DNA of 64,000 nt from Sphaerisporangium perillae (lineage in GTDB: Bacteria > Actinomycetota > Actinomycetes > Streptosporangiales > Streptosporangiaceae): the NCBI RefSeq assembly GCF_023276435.1, contig NZ_JALLPO010000003.1, positions 1 through 64,000 on the forward strand, read 5' to 3'. Shown here in pieces: positions 25,389 through 33,989 of the stretch. Made by a program: the position numbers and the translations under genes. The number at the start of each line of letters is the position of its first letter. Position 1 is the stretch's first letter. The notes beneath the pieces are model-generated. The model did not search any database, was not told where the DNA came from, and saw only the letters and a list, made by a program, of their open reading frames with translations.

Positions 25389-25733
25389 TCAGGAGGTGGG
25401 GTGTCGGCCGAGGACGCGGCTGAGGGCGGCTTCGACCTCTTCCGACAGGCCCGGGGCGCCTGCCCGCACCAGTGACGGCCCGTCCTCGGCCTCGCCGGAG
25501 TTGGCGAGCCGTACCGCGCCGCACGTGCGGCACTCGACCTCGCCGAGCCTGCAGATCAGCATGGTGGAGCCGCAGGATCGGCAGTGGTCGAGGTCGTGCT
25601 CGCGCTGGCAGGCCGGGCAGATGAGCACCTGGGTCTCGCGGCGCACGCCGCGCCGCCACGGGCTCGCGCCGCGCACCGGGTCCGTCTGCCGGACCCCGCA
25701 CCGATAGCAGGGCATCGTCGCCACCGCCTTCAT
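25389..25733 (-). CDS. Zinc-ribbon protein
   Basis: 114 residues with four CxxC knuckles: MPCYRCGVRQ, LICPACQREH, HCRSCGSTML and VECRTCGAVR. These make two zinc ribbons, followed by an acidic C-terminal tail. Such small proteins are common and uncharacterised in actinomycetes; nucleic-acid or protein binding is likely. It is upstream of the ROK kinase and downstream of ahpE on the same strand. No enzyme domain is present. Confidence 0.75.
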   Translation of the reverse strand: MKAVATMPCYRCGVRQTDPVRGASPWRRGVRRETQVLICPACQREHDLDHCRSCGSTMLICRLGEVECRTCGAVRLANSGEAEDGPSLVRAGAPGLSEEVEAALSRVLGRHPTS

Positions 25734-25763
25734 CTTCGCCGGGCCCGCGCCCGGCGCACATCA

Positions 25764-26222
25764 CTAGGAGACTTGCTCGAGCACCTTGTGGTACTCGGAG
25801 ATGTCGCGCGCCGAGGGGATCGGGTTCACTGCCTTCCAGCGAACCACGCCCTCACCGTCGATGACGAAGGTGCCGCGCAGCGCGAGACCCCTCTGCTCAT
25901 CGAAGACACCGTACGCCCGGGCCACCTCGCCGTGCGGCCAGAAGTCCGACAGCATCGAGAAGGTGAAGCCTTCCTTGTCGGCCCACGCCCGCTGGCTGAA
26001 CACCGAGTCGACGGACACGGTGAGGACCCGCACGTCTTCGGGGACCGAGGTGACGAACTCGTCGCGGATGGCGCAGAGCTCGCCCTGGCAGATGCCGCTG
26101 AAGGCCAGCGGGTAGAACACGAGCACGACCCGGTTGCCGCGCAGCTCGCTCAGCCTCACGGGCGTGCCGTGCTGGTCCTTCAACTCGAAGTCCGGGGCCT
26201 TGTCCCCCACCTCGACAGCCAT
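25764..26222 (-). CDS. ahpE: AhpE-type peroxiredoxin
   Basis: A 152-residue thioredoxin-fold peroxidase. The active site YPLAFSGICQGEL carries the peroxidatic Cys (residue about 45), with the conserved Pro and Thr/Ser replaced as in mycobacterial AhpE. The N-terminal GDKAPDFELKDQHG and the later SDFWPHGEVARAYGVFDEQR are typical. It reduces peroxides and peroxynitrite in the cytoplasm. An additional Cys lies five residues after the peroxidatic one. It starts at ATG 26222 with a GGAAAGG-type ribosome site upstream. In other actinomycetes it is often near the DUF3052 gene, as here. Confidence 0.92.
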   Translation of the reverse strand: MAVEVGDKAPDFELKDQHGTPVRLSELRGNRVVLVFYPLAFSGICQGELCAIRDEFVTSVPEDVRVLTVSVDSVFSQRAWADKEGFTFSMLSDFWPHGEVARAYGVFDEQRGLALRGTFVIDGEGVVRWKAVNPIPSARDISEYHKVLEQVS

Positions 26223-26370
26223 GTCGGTCCTTTCCCCACAGAGAACGCCTGGACGGTGCCCAAAAGATGAACGATGGACAATCGGCGCGCATCAATCCTG
26301 CCGTACGGCCTGTGTCAGCCGTACGGCAGGGAAGCGATCGTGGAGCTTCGGCGACGCCCTCGGGTGACGA

Positions 26371-26799
26371 CTAGCGGCGGCCCTTGGGAGCGACGAGTCG
26401 CGTGCCCGACCAGTCGCGGGCCGCGCTGACGCTGCTGGTCTGAGAGAGGCCGGCCGTGGTGGCGTCCTCCCCGATGTCGCTCGGCTCGACGTGGCCATCC
26501 CGTCCCACCTTGGGAGTCAGCAGCCAGATCTGGCCACCGTCGGCCAGCCCGGCCATCGCATCACTCAAGGCGTCGAACAGGTCTCCGTCCCCGTCACGCC
26601 ACCACAGCAGCACGACGTCGATGACCTCTTCGGAGTCCTCGTCGACCAGTTCGTTGCCGGTCAGCTCCTCGATCGACTGGCGAAGCTCCTCGTCGGAGTC
26701 CTCGTCCCAGCCGATCTCCTGCACCACCTGACCCGGCTTCAGACCGAGTCGCTCGGCCAGGCCGCGCTCGCCCTGCGCCTGACCCGCGGTCGCGCTCAC
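26371..26799 (-). CDS. DUF3052-family protein
   Basis: 142 residues, starting GTG 26799 after the ribosome site GGAGGG. The characteristic segments are LAERLGLKPGQVVQEIGWDE, VIDVVLLWWRDGDGDLFDAL, and WLLTPKVGRDGHVEPSDIGE followed by TTAGL. This is the conserved actinobacterial DUF3052 core, whose function is unknown. In Streptomyces the DUF3052 gene lies next to aceE; here about 7 kb of other genes separate them. Confidence 0.9.
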   Translation of the reverse strand: MSATAGQAQGERGLAERLGLKPGQVVQEIGWDEDSDEELRQSIEELTGNELVDEDSEEVIDVVLLWWRDGDGDLFDALSDAMAGLADGGQIWLLTPKVGRDGHVEPSDIGEDATTAGLSQTSSVSAARDWSGTRLVAPKGRR

Positions 26800-26933
26800 G
26801 TTTATCCCTCCTGCTTGGATGGCCCCGCCCTATGCGGTTTACCGGCCCCTGCGAGGCCGCTTCGGCACAGTCCACACGCTGTGACCCATCGTCGTCAACG
26901 GTCGCCACGACCGGTGACCCGCACCGTTATCTG

Positions 26934-27338
26934 TTAGTCCGACAAAAACGACAAACGAACACGCCGTTCCGGGTTGTCGACGTTGAGGTCGACGATCGCG
27001 ACCGACTGCCATGTTCCCAGTGCCAGCCGCCCGTCCAGGACGGGAACGGTCGCGTACGGCGGGATCAGCGCCGGCATCACATGCGACCTGCCGTGACCGC
27101 GCGAGCCGTGGGCGTGGCGCCACCGGTCGTCGGCCGGCAGCAGGTCGCTGAGCAGACTGAGGAGATCTTCGTCGCTGCCGGAGCCGAGCTCCAGCAGCGC
27201 CACCCCCGCCGTCGCGTGCGGGACGAAGACGTGCAGCAGCCCGTCTCCCCCACACGAGCGCGCGAACTCCTCGCACTGCCGGGTGATGTCGTGCACCCGT
27301 TCTCTGTCCCCGGTCCTCACCTCGAACGTCTGAGATCT
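26934..27338 (-). CDS. YjbQ-family protein (secondary thiamine-phosphate synthase fold, UPF0047)
   Basis: 134 residues from GTG 27338; an in-frame ATG at 27386 would overlap the upstream gene. YjbQ signatures are LHVFVPHATAGVALLELGSG, SHVMPALIPPYATVPVLDGR and LGTWQSVAIVDLNVDNPERR with a pair of active-site His residues. Proteins of this fold show weak thiamine-phosphate synthase activity, but the physiological role is unsettled. It lies 13 bp downstream of a DUF1918 gene and is probably co-transcribed with it. Confidence 0.88.
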   Translation of the reverse strand, partial: RSQTFEVRTGDRERVHDITRQCEEFARSCGGDGLLHVFVPHATAGVALLELGSGSDEDLLSLLSDLLPADDRWRHAHGSRGHGRSHVMPALIPPYATVPVLDGRLALGTWQSVAIVDLNVDNPERRVRLSFLSD

Positions 27339-27351
27339 CACCTGACGGATC

Positions 27352-27546
27352 TTATGATCCCCGCTGAACTGGGACGACAATCGCATCCGGACCGGGAAAC
27401 ACCAATCCGGTGTGTCCGTCGTCGAAGCGAACGACGTACGGAGGGCAGCCGTCGGGTCCCCGGACTTCGATGATCAAGCCCGGCCGATCTCTGTCACCCA
27501 CCGTCGTCCCGTGCACGAGCAGCCGATCGCCTATGGTCGCGTACAC
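27352..27546 (-). CDS. DUF1918 small protein
   Basis: 64 residues from GTG 27546 (ribosome site GGAGGG). The whole protein matches the DUF1918 pattern: VYATIGDRLLVHGTTVGDRD, then RPGLIIEVRGPDGCPPYVVR and DDGHTGLVFPGPD. It is an SH3-like small barrel found widely in actinomycetes, with no known function. It is divergent from the histidine kinase at 27669. Confidence 0.88.
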   Translation of the reverse strand: MYATIGDRLLVHGTTVGDRDRPGLIIEVRGPDGCPPYVVRFDDGHTGLVFPGPDAIVVPVQRGS

Positions 27547-27668
27547 GCCGATCCCTCCTTCTTCGAGGTCCCTTCCAGGTTCATACGGCTCGTGCCCGGC
27601 GAAAAGAGGGAGAGACCCTCCCCCGACGGAGGGAGGGGAAATAAACACCGAAACGTTACTCTGCCAAG

Positions 27669-29405
27669 ATGTGGCGCTTCGGGCTCCGCGCACGGACGGC
27701 GGCGTCCTACGTTCTGGTCACCGCGGCGGCCGTGCTCATCGTGGAAGCGGTACTCCTGGGCTTCGTGATCTCCTCGGCGAGCGGCTTGGATCTCTTCGCA
27801 CGCCTGCAGAACCAGGCCGGCAAGGACGCGAAGATCATGAGTGCGACGGCCACGAAGCTGTCCATGATCTCGCCGAGCCTCGATCAGCGCACTCTGCTCT
27901 CCGTGGCGATGAAGTCCTCCTCCAGCGAGACGGGCTTCGGGGGTTCCGCGGGGACCGGAGCGCAGGAGGTGCCGGTCACGCTCGTGCGGGGAAAGACCAT
28001 GGACGTTCCGGTCGAGGTGCTGCTCGACACCGACGGGCAGATCCTCACGAGCACGTCCATCGATTCCTACCCGGCCGGCGCTCGGCTGGTGGACACCCTG
28101 CCCTGGGGCGGCCCGGGACGCGGAGGGGAGGGCACGACACCGGGGGGCTTGGCGAGCTGGTGGATCAGCCCGATCCTCGTCCCGGCGGCCGGCGGTCTCC
28201 CCGCCACCCAGAAGGTTCCCGACGGGGTCGCCCCTACTGCCGGCGGCCGGGAGTCCGCCGAGCCCGGCGCCACGAAGGGTTCCGGCAAGGGCGACAAGGG
28301 GCTGCGGACGGTCGGATACATCTACCTGCAGGCACCCGCCGACTTCCCGGTCATGGCCTCGTTCGCCGACTCCGCCACCCCCCTGCTCGCGCCGGGCGCC
28401 CTGGTCCTGGCGCTGGTCGTCCCGGTCGGCCTGGTGTTCGGCATGCTCAGCACGCGACGGCTGACCGGCCGGATCACCCGGCTCGCCGAGGTGACGACGG
28501 CCGTGGCGGGGGGCGACTTCGCGCCCAGGGTCACCGTGTCCGGACGCGACGAGGTGAGCCTGCTCGAGGACGGCTTCAACCGGATGACCGGGCAGCTCGG
28601 GGCCGCGGTGGAGGCCATACGGCTCTCCGCGCGGGCCGACGCCCGCCATACCGAACGGTCCAGGATCGCCCGCGAGCTGCACGACTCGATCTCGCAGGAC
28701 CTGTTCTCCCTGAGCCTGCTCGCCGCGGGCATGCGGCGGGCCGCGCCCAAGGAGCTCCGGCGCGAGGCCGAGACCATGGAGCGGACGGCCGCCAGGACGA
28801 TGCGGGAGATGCAGGCGCTTCTGCTGGAGCTGCGCCCGGTGGCGCTGGAGGACGCGGGGCTGGTCCCGGCGGTCGAGGAGCTGTGCCACGCCTACGAGAC
28901 CCGTCTCGGCATCACGGTGCGCACGTCCTTGGAGGAGGTGCCGCTGACGCCGCCGGCCGAGCACGCCGTGCTGCGGCTGACCCAGGAAGCCCTCGGCAAC
29001 GCCATCAAGCACGCGGAACCGCAGAGCATCGACGTGCGGCTGAGCCGTACCGGTCAGGAGGTCGACGTCCGGATCGCCGATGACGGCCGCGGGTTCGACC
29101 CGTCCTGCGCCCCGCTGAGCCATGGGATGGGCCTCGGGCTCATGCGGGAGCGGGTGGAGGAGCTCGGCGGCCGGTTCTCGGTGACCAGCGAACCCGGCGC
29201 CGGCACGGTGGTGTCCGCGTCGCTCCCCATCGCCCCGTCAGCCCACGCCGCGTCGCTCCCCCTCGCCCCATCAGCCCACGCCGCCCCGTCAGCCCAAGCG
29301 GCCCCCTCAGCCCTGGAACCGGCTCCGTCGGCGCGGCGGGCGGCCCCGGCCTTGCCCGCCGGGACTCCCCCCGCCGAGGACCTGCGGCCGGTGGAGGCGT
29401 CGTGA
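27669..29405 (+). CDS. Membrane sensor histidine kinase (NarX/LiaS type)
   Basis: 578 residues. TM1 is at about 12-35, an extracytoplasmic sensor region with a Gly/Ser-rich insertion at 36-235, and TM2 at about 238-262. HAMP spans 262-315 (RRLTGRITRLAEVTTAVAGG). HisKA_3 carries the phospho-acceptor His338 in RIARELHDSISQDLF. The HATPase_c domain has LTQEALGNAIKHAEPQ and IADDGRGFDPSC, GLGLMRERV. The last about 60 residues are a low-complexity tail with PSAHA repeats (DNA 29221-29340) outside the catalytic fold. The gene overlaps the response-regulator gene by 4 bp. The stimulus is unknown; the neighbouring ABC efflux operon suggests envelope stress or a toxic compound. Confidence 0.92.
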   Translation: MWRFGLRARTAASYVLVTAAAVLIVEAVLLGFVISSASGLDLFARLQNQAGKDAKIMSATATKLSMISPSLDQRTLLSVAMKSSSSETGFGGSAGTGAQEVPVTLVRGKTMDVPVEVLLDTDGQILTSTSIDSYPAGARLVDTLPWGGPGRGGEGTTPGGLASWWISPILVPAAGGLPATQKVPDGVAPTAGGRESAEPGATKGSGKGDKGLRTVGYIYLQAPADFPVMASFADSATPLLAPGALVLALVVPVGLVFGMLSTRRLTGRITRLAEVTTAVAGGDFAPRVTVSGRDEVSLLEDGFNRMTGQLGAAVEAIRLSARADARHTERSRIARELHDSISQDLFSLSLLAAGMRRAAPKELRREAETMERTAARTMREMQALLLELRPVALEDAGLVPAVEELCHAYETRLGITVRTSLEEVPLTPPAEHAVLRLTQEALGNAIKHAEPQSIDVRLSRTGQEVDVRIADDGRGFDPSCAPLSHGMGLGLMRERVEELGGRFSVTSEPGAGTVVSASLPIAPSAHAASLPLAPSAHAAPSAQAAPSALEPAPSARRAAPALPAGTPPAEDLRPVEAS

Positions 29406-30064
29406 TCCGCGTGATGATCGTGGACGACCACGAGGTCGTCCGGCAGGGTCTGCGTTTCGTCCTCGACCAGGAGGAGGGCATCGAGGTCGTCGGGGAGTGC
29501 GCCGACGGGGCGCGGGCCCTCGCCGCGGTACGGGCGCTGCGGCCGGCCGTCATGCTGCTGGACATGGTGATGCCCGGCATGGACGGCCTGGACGTGCTCC
29601 GTGAACTCGGCCCGCACCGGCCCGCCGTGATCGTCCTGACCTCCTTCCAGGAAGACGAGCGGGTCGTCGCGGCCGTACGCCTGGGTGCGCTCTCCTACCT
29701 GCCGAAGACCACGGCGGTGGACCGGGTGGTCGAGGCCGTCCGGGCCGCCGCGCACGGTGGCAGCGTCCTGGAGCCGGGGATCGCGGCGCTCCTGCTGCGC
29801 CAGGTGCGGCGGGGAGAGCGGCGCACCCCGCTGGACTCGCTGACCCCCCGGGAACGCGAAGTGCTGACCGCGCTCGCGCGGGGCCGGTCGAACGGCGAGA
29901 TCGCCCGGTCGCTCTCGCTGGGCAAGGAGACGGTGAAGACCCACGTGTCCAGCATCCTCGCCAAGCTCGGCGTCGCCGACCGCACCCAGGCCGCCATCTT
30001 CGCTCTGCAGCAGGGTCTCGTCCCGTTGGAGGAGGCACTGGACCCGGACGAACCGGGGGAATGA
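29402..30064 (+). CDS. NarL/LuxR-family response regulator
   Basis: 220 residues starting with GTG 29402 inside the kinase stop (GTGA). The receiver domain has VMIVDDHEVVRQGL, phospho-acceptor Asp54 in MLLDMVMPGMDG, and Lys in YLPKT. The LuxR-type HTH (about 148-210) reads LTPREREVLTALARGRSNGE then KETVKTHVSSILAKLGVADR. It is the cognate partner of the kinase and probably activates target promoters, plausibly the convergent ABC operon at 30152-33672 (inference). Confidence 0.94.
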   Translation: MIRVMIVDDHEVVRQGLRFVLDQEEGIEVVGECADGARALAAVRALRPAVMLLDMVMPGMDGLDVLRELGPHRPAVIVLTSFQEDERVVAAVRLGALSYLPKTTAVDRVVEAVRAAAHGGSVLEPGIAALLLRQVRRGERRTPLDSLTPREREVLTALARGRSNGEIARSLSLGKETVKTHVSSILAKLGVADRTQAAIFALQQGLVPLEEALDPDEPGE

Positions 30065-30151
30065 GCGGGTACCGCCGAACGGGCGGCTCCCCGGCAGAGG
30101 AGCCGCCCATCAGGTCGGAGAACTCGTGCGAGCAGCGCGCCGGCCCTGGGG

Positions 30152-31351
30152 TCAGACCGTGCGGAGGGCCTCCGTCGGGGGCAGGCGCGCGGCGCGCAGG
30201 GCCGGATACAGGCCTGCCAGGGCTCCGACGATCACGGCGACCGCGAACCCGCCCCACAGCCCTTCCACCGGGATGAGCACCGTCCAGCCCCGGGAGCGTG
30301 CCAGGGCGAGCGTGACCGCGCAGCCGATCAGCACTCCCCCGGCGCCGCCGAAGGCCGCCAGTACGAGCGACTCGGTCAGGAACTGCCCGGCCACGTGCCG
30401 CCGGGTCGCCCCGAGGGCACGGCGCAGGCCGATCTCGCCGCGCCGCTCCAGCACCGAGATGACCATGATGTTGCCGATGCCGATGCCGCCGACCAGCAGC
30501 GCGATGGCTCCGAGACCGAGAAAGAGCGCCGCGGACGACTCGGCGACGGCGACGCGCGCGGTGAGGGCGTCCGAGGGGCGGGCCACGTCGACCTGGTCGG
30601 GGTGGGCGGGGTTGGTGGTGGCCCCGAGCAGGCCCGCCACGGCGTCCACCCGCTCCTGCCGCGCGCGGACGTACAGCCGGCTGGGGTGGCCGTCGTAGCC
30701 GAGGAGCTTCTCGGCCACCGGGAATCCGACCAGGGCGGACCGGTCGATCTCCGGGGCCAGGACCAGCGGATCGAGGATCCCGGACACGGTGTACCAGTGG
30801 TCGCCGATCCAGACCCGCGTCGCGGCGTCGACCCGGCTGATCCCGAGGATCCGGGCCGCCTGGTAGCCGAGCACGACGACCGGGTTGCGGGCGGTGGCGG
30901 CGTCGAGGAAGCGGCCCTGCCGCACCTTGCCGTCAAGGGTCGTGAGCAGCGCGGCGTCGCAGGCTCGTACGGCCAGGCCCCCGGTCTGGCCCACGGGCAC
31001 GTGCTCGTTGCGGTAGACGTTCTTCGAGGTCAGCTGAGTGGTGGGGGCGACTCCGGCAACGCCGTCTACGCGGCGGATCATGCGTGTGGCGTCGGCCGGC
31101 AGCGGGGCCTCCGCGCCGCCGAGGTCCCTGCCGCTGGCCACGGTCAGCAGGTTGGTGCCGAGCAGGTCGATCTGCTGGAGGAGCGCCGCCTGGCTGGACC
31201 GCGTGACCCCGAGGACGGCGACGATCGCGGCGATCCCGATGGCGATGCCGAGCGCCGACAGCACGGCCCGCGTCCGGCGGGCGCGCAGCCCGAGCGTCCC
31301 CACGGCGAGCAGGTCGGCGGCGCGCAGCCGGCTGAGCGTACCGGCGCTCAT
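30152..31351 (-). CDS. MacB/FtsX-type ABC transporter permease
   Basis: 399 residues. One N-terminal TM helix (about 24-50, [20 protein letters not shown]) is followed by a large extracytoplasmic MacB_PCD domain (50-270). Three C-terminal TM helices follow ([53 protein letters not shown]), with the final [12 protein letters not shown] typical of the family. It overlaps the ATPase gene by 4 bp. With the ATPase and the adaptor it should form a tripartite-like export or mechanotransmission system. Confidence 0.92.
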   Translation of the reverse strand: MSAGTLSRLRAADLLAVGTLGLRARRTRAVLSALGIAIGIAAIVAVLGVTRSSQAALLQQIDLLGTNLLTVASGRDLGGAEAPLPADATRMIRRVDGVAGVAPTTQLTSKNVYRNEHVPVGQTGGLAVRACDAALLTTLDGKVRQGRFLDAATARNPVVVLGYQAARILGISRVDAATRVWIGDHWYTVSGILDPLVLAPEIDRSALVGFPVAEKLLGYDGHPSRLYVRARQERVDAVAGLLGATTNPAHPDQVDVARPSDALTARVAVAESSAALFLGLGAIALLVGGIGIGNIMVISVLERRGEIGLRRALGATRRHVAGQFLTESLVLAAFGGAGGVLIGCAVTLALARSRGWTVLIPVEGLWGGFAVAVIVGALAGLYPALRAARLPPTEALRTV

Positions 31352-32106
31352 CGCCGGTCCGCCGTGGCAGCGGGCGTCACGGCGCCGGACACGCGATGCT
31401 CTCCGACGACCTGGCCGTCGCGGATGTCCACCCTGCGGCGGCAGGCGGCGGCGATCTCGGAGTCGTGGGTGACGATCACCAGAGTGGTCCCCTGTCCGTT
31501 CAGCTCCCGGAGGAGGGAAATGATCTCTGTTCCGTTCGCCGAGTCGAGGTTGCCGGTGGGCTCGTCGGCGAAGACGATGGAGGGGCGTCCGACGAGGGCG
31601 CGGGCGATGGCCACCCTCTGGCGCTCGCCGCCCGACAGTTTGGCCGACCGATGCCCGGTCCGGTGCGCGAGCCCTACCCTGGCGAGCGCGTCGGCCGCGA
31701 GGCGGCGGCGCTCGGCGGCGGGCACGCCGCGGTAGAGCAGCCCGGTGGCCACGTTCTCCAGCGCCGTCAGGCTTTCCAGCAGGAAGAACTGCTGGAAGAC
31801 CACGCCGACGTGGTGGGCGCGCAGCCCGGCGAGCCGCCGGTCCCCGTACGCCGCCACGGCGTGGCCCGCGATCCGCACGGATCCGGAGGTGGGACGGTCG
31901 AGCGCGGCCATGAGGTGGAGCAGAGTGGACTTCCCCGAGCCGGAGGGCCCGAGCATGGCCACCATCTCCCCAGCCTCGACGGTGAGCGTGACGCCGCGGA
32001 CCGACTCGACGGGCGGCTCGCCCGGGTACATCTTGCGGACCTCTTCGAGCTCCAGCACCGCGCTTCCCGGCCGGCCGGATGGTCTTTCCTCGGGTGAACC
32101 GGTCAT
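31348..32106 (-). CDS. MacB/LolD-type ABC transporter ATPase
   Basis: 252 residues. Walker A is in [18 protein letters not shown], the signature is [16 protein letters not shown], Walker B is [14 protein letters not shown], and the H-loop is in [11 protein letters not shown]. The N-terminal [20 protein letters not shown] is typical of export subfamily members that pair with FtsX-like permeases. Four-base overlaps on both sides tie it to the permease and the adaptor. Confidence 0.95.
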   Translation of the reverse strand: MTGSPEERPSGRPGSAVLELEEVRKMYPGEPPVESVRGVTLTVEAGEMVAMLGPSGSGKSTLLHLMAALDRPTSGSVRIAGHAVAAYGDRRLAGLRAHHVGVVFQQFFLLESLTALENVATGLLYRGVPAAERRRLAADALARVGLAHRTGHRSAKLSGGERQRVAIARALVGRPSIVFADEPTGNLDSANGTEIISLLRELNGQGTTLVIVTHDSEIAAACRRRVDIRDGQVVGEHRVSGAVTPAATADRR

Positions 32107-33155
32107 TCGTCCGGCACCTCCACCTGGGCGCCTTCAGGGACGCCGGTCACCTCGACCGTTCCCGCGGACTCGTCGAACAGCCCGGTCTCGACCGGGACGG
32201 TGGTGTGGCGGTTCCCGGCGACCGTCACGACCGCGAACGTGCCGCCGGGCCGGGCGAGCAGGGCGAGGATCGGCACGGTGAGCACGTTCTTGTGCTGCTC
32301 CGAGGTGATCTCGACCTGGACGAGGGCCTGGTCGAGCGTCCGGCCGGGCTTTCCCGAGAGCGTGATGGTGATCGGGACCGAGGACTGCGGCGGGCCGCCG
32401 TCCTGCTGCCCGGAAGCCGCCGTCACCGCGACCGTGCTGACCGTGGCGACCTTGCCCTTGCGCGTGCGGCCGTCGGGGAGGGTCACCATCACCTTGTCGC
32501 CCTTGCGGATGGACGGCGCCATGCTCGGGTCAAGCTCGACCGACACGACGGGCACCGCGCTCGTCCCGTGAAGGACGCGCCCGCTCGCCGGGTCGCCGGC
32601 CGAGGCGTCGTGGCCGGTCACGCGGAGCGGCCGTGGCAGGAAGACCACCTGTCCCAGCGGCACGGCGCCGGTGACGGGAAGGCGCGCGTCGTGCTGCCAC
32701 CTGCGCACGGCGTAGTAGGTGGACAGGCTGTAGCTCCGGTCCACGGTGAACCCGGTGTAGCCGAGGGCCCGCAGGTTGCGCTCGAGCTGCTCGACGTCCG
32801 GGCCGGGGGTCATGCCGAGGGCGAACGCGCGCCAGGCGGGACGCGAGCCGTACATCAGGGGCACCTTCCTGCCGTCGGCCTCGTAGAGGGCGTGCCCGCG
32901 GGTGATCGTCGTCCCGATCTTCGGCAGCCGCGTGACGACGCCTCCGGCGCCGTTGACCCTGTAGGCGCCGTCGTAGGTCAGGGTGCCGTTCACCTGCAGC
33001 CGGTCGGCCACGTCCCCCAGGGTCACCGGGACGGTGCCGGTGGTGACGGGTCCTGCGGCGGGGGCCGGGGGTTCGGCACGGAGCAGGGCCCAGCCGCCTC
33101 CGGCCAGCGCGAGGACGGCGACCCCCGCGAGCGAGGCGCCCACCGCCCTAGCCAC
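32103..33155 (-). CDS. HlyD/MacA-like adaptor with a peptidoglycan-binding domain
   Basis: 350 residues. An N-terminal TM or signal anchor ([20 protein letters not shown]) precedes a biotinyl-lipoyl-like and beta-barrel region. A PG_binding_1 motif lies at about residues 110-165 ([20 protein letters not shown], then [15 protein letters not shown]). The C-terminal barrel includes [20 protein letters not shown]. This is the usual actinobacterial partner of MacB-like exporters, placed outside the membrane and linking to the cell wall. It overlaps the ATPase gene by 4 bp and the lipoprotein gene by 8 bp. Confidence 0.88.
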   Translation of the reverse strand: MARAVGASLAGVAVLALAGGGWALLRAEPPAPAAGPVTTGTVPVTLGDVADRLQVNGTLTYDGAYRVNGAGGVVTRLPKIGTTITRGHALYEADGRKVPLMYGSRPAWRAFALGMTPGPDVEQLERNLRALGYTGFTVDRSYSLSTYYAVRRWQHDARLPVTGAVPLGQVVFLPRPLRVTGHDASAGDPASGRVLHGTSAVPVVSVELDPSMAPSIRKGDKVMVTLPDGRTRKGKVATVSTVAVTAASGQQDGGPPQSSVPITITLSGKPGRTLDQALVQVEITSEQHKNVLTVPILALLARPGGTFAVVTVAGNRHTTVPVETGLFDESAGTVEVTGVPEGAQVEVPDE

Positions 33156-33672
33156 CGGAACCCGCCGGGTCTTTCACCGAGATGCCCTTCTCGGGGAAGT
33201 ACTGCCGGCAGGCCTCCAGTTGGCTGCGCATGGCCCTCTTGCCGAGGTCCCTCAGCCGCTTCGGCATCGGGAAGTCGCCCTGGGCGTCGGGGTCGGGCCA
33301 GTCGCGCAGCCCGTTGTCGCGCATGCACCGCGCCAGCCGGCGGAGCCGGTCCAGTTCGGCCGGCGTCGCCGGCCTGCCCTTGTCGGAGGCCGGGATGCGG
33401 TCGACGATGGACTGGCACGCCCGCATGACGCTCTCGCTGGGCTTGGCGGTGCCGGGCGGGATGTCCACCTTGCCGGTACGCGAGTTGAGCACCGGGTCGG
33501 GGAAGTTCGGCACCCCGTGGGTCCTGATGCACTGGGCGAGCTCCCGGTAGACGGCCGGGATTCCGCCGGCCGTCGCGCTCGGGGTCGGGGTGGACGCCGG
33601 GGCGCCCGCCGCGGGGCCGCATCCCACCAGCGCGGCGGCGAGGGCGAGCAGTGCCGTGGTTCTTCGGATCAT
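33148..33672 (-). CDS. Putative lipoprotein
   Basis: 174 residues from ATG 33672. The signal peptide MIRRTTALLALAAALVGCGP ends in a lipobox (LVGC), so it should be anchored outside the membrane. The mature part has paired Cys motifs in similar contexts (AQCIRTHGVPNFPDP and ARCMRDNGLRDWPDPDAQG), suggesting an internal duplication with disulfides. Such lipoproteins often precede the adaptor in actinobacterial MacB-like operons. The ligand is unknown. It is the first gene of the four-gene operon. Confidence 0.85.
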   Translation of the reverse strand: MIRRTTALLALAAALVGCGPAAGAPASTPTPSATAGGIPAVYRELAQCIRTHGVPNFPDPVLNSRTGKVDIPPGTAKPSESVMRACQSIVDRIPASDKGRPATPAELDRLRRLARCMRDNGLRDWPDPDAQGDFPMPKRLRDLGKRAMRSQLEACRQYFPEKGISVKDPAGSGG

Positions 33673-33989
33673 GGGTTCCCTACCTGTGCCGAGGGATGAG
33701 GCCGATCTTGCGGCTCGGAAGCCGTGCGTCTTAGGCTTCCGCCTCCGGCCTGTTCGCACATCGCGCCCGAGCGGGGTTGGAACTCCCTCCCGAGGGGGAG
33801 GGTGCGGAGTGCGGGACCCCTGAGGGGCCCCGATCAGGTCACCAACGGACCCCCCGGTTCTGTGCGGAATGTTGCGTGCTGGAAGAATCGTCCTACCATC
33901 GGTGGTCTAGGCCATGATTCCGCCCCTGCCAGCAGGGACATCTTGGTTACCGGACGGTAGAGATGCACTTTCCGGAGTAAGCGGCCAGG
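33673..33989. promoter_or_regulatory. Divergent promoter region between the lipoprotein operon and aceE
   Basis: 317 bp without a gene. It should contain both promoters. Two GC-rich inverted repeats are visible: around 33785-33805 (CTCCCTCCCGAGGGGGAGGG) and around 33815-33830 (GACCCCTGAGGGGCCCC). I could not assign a specific operator or riboswitch. Confidence 0.45.
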
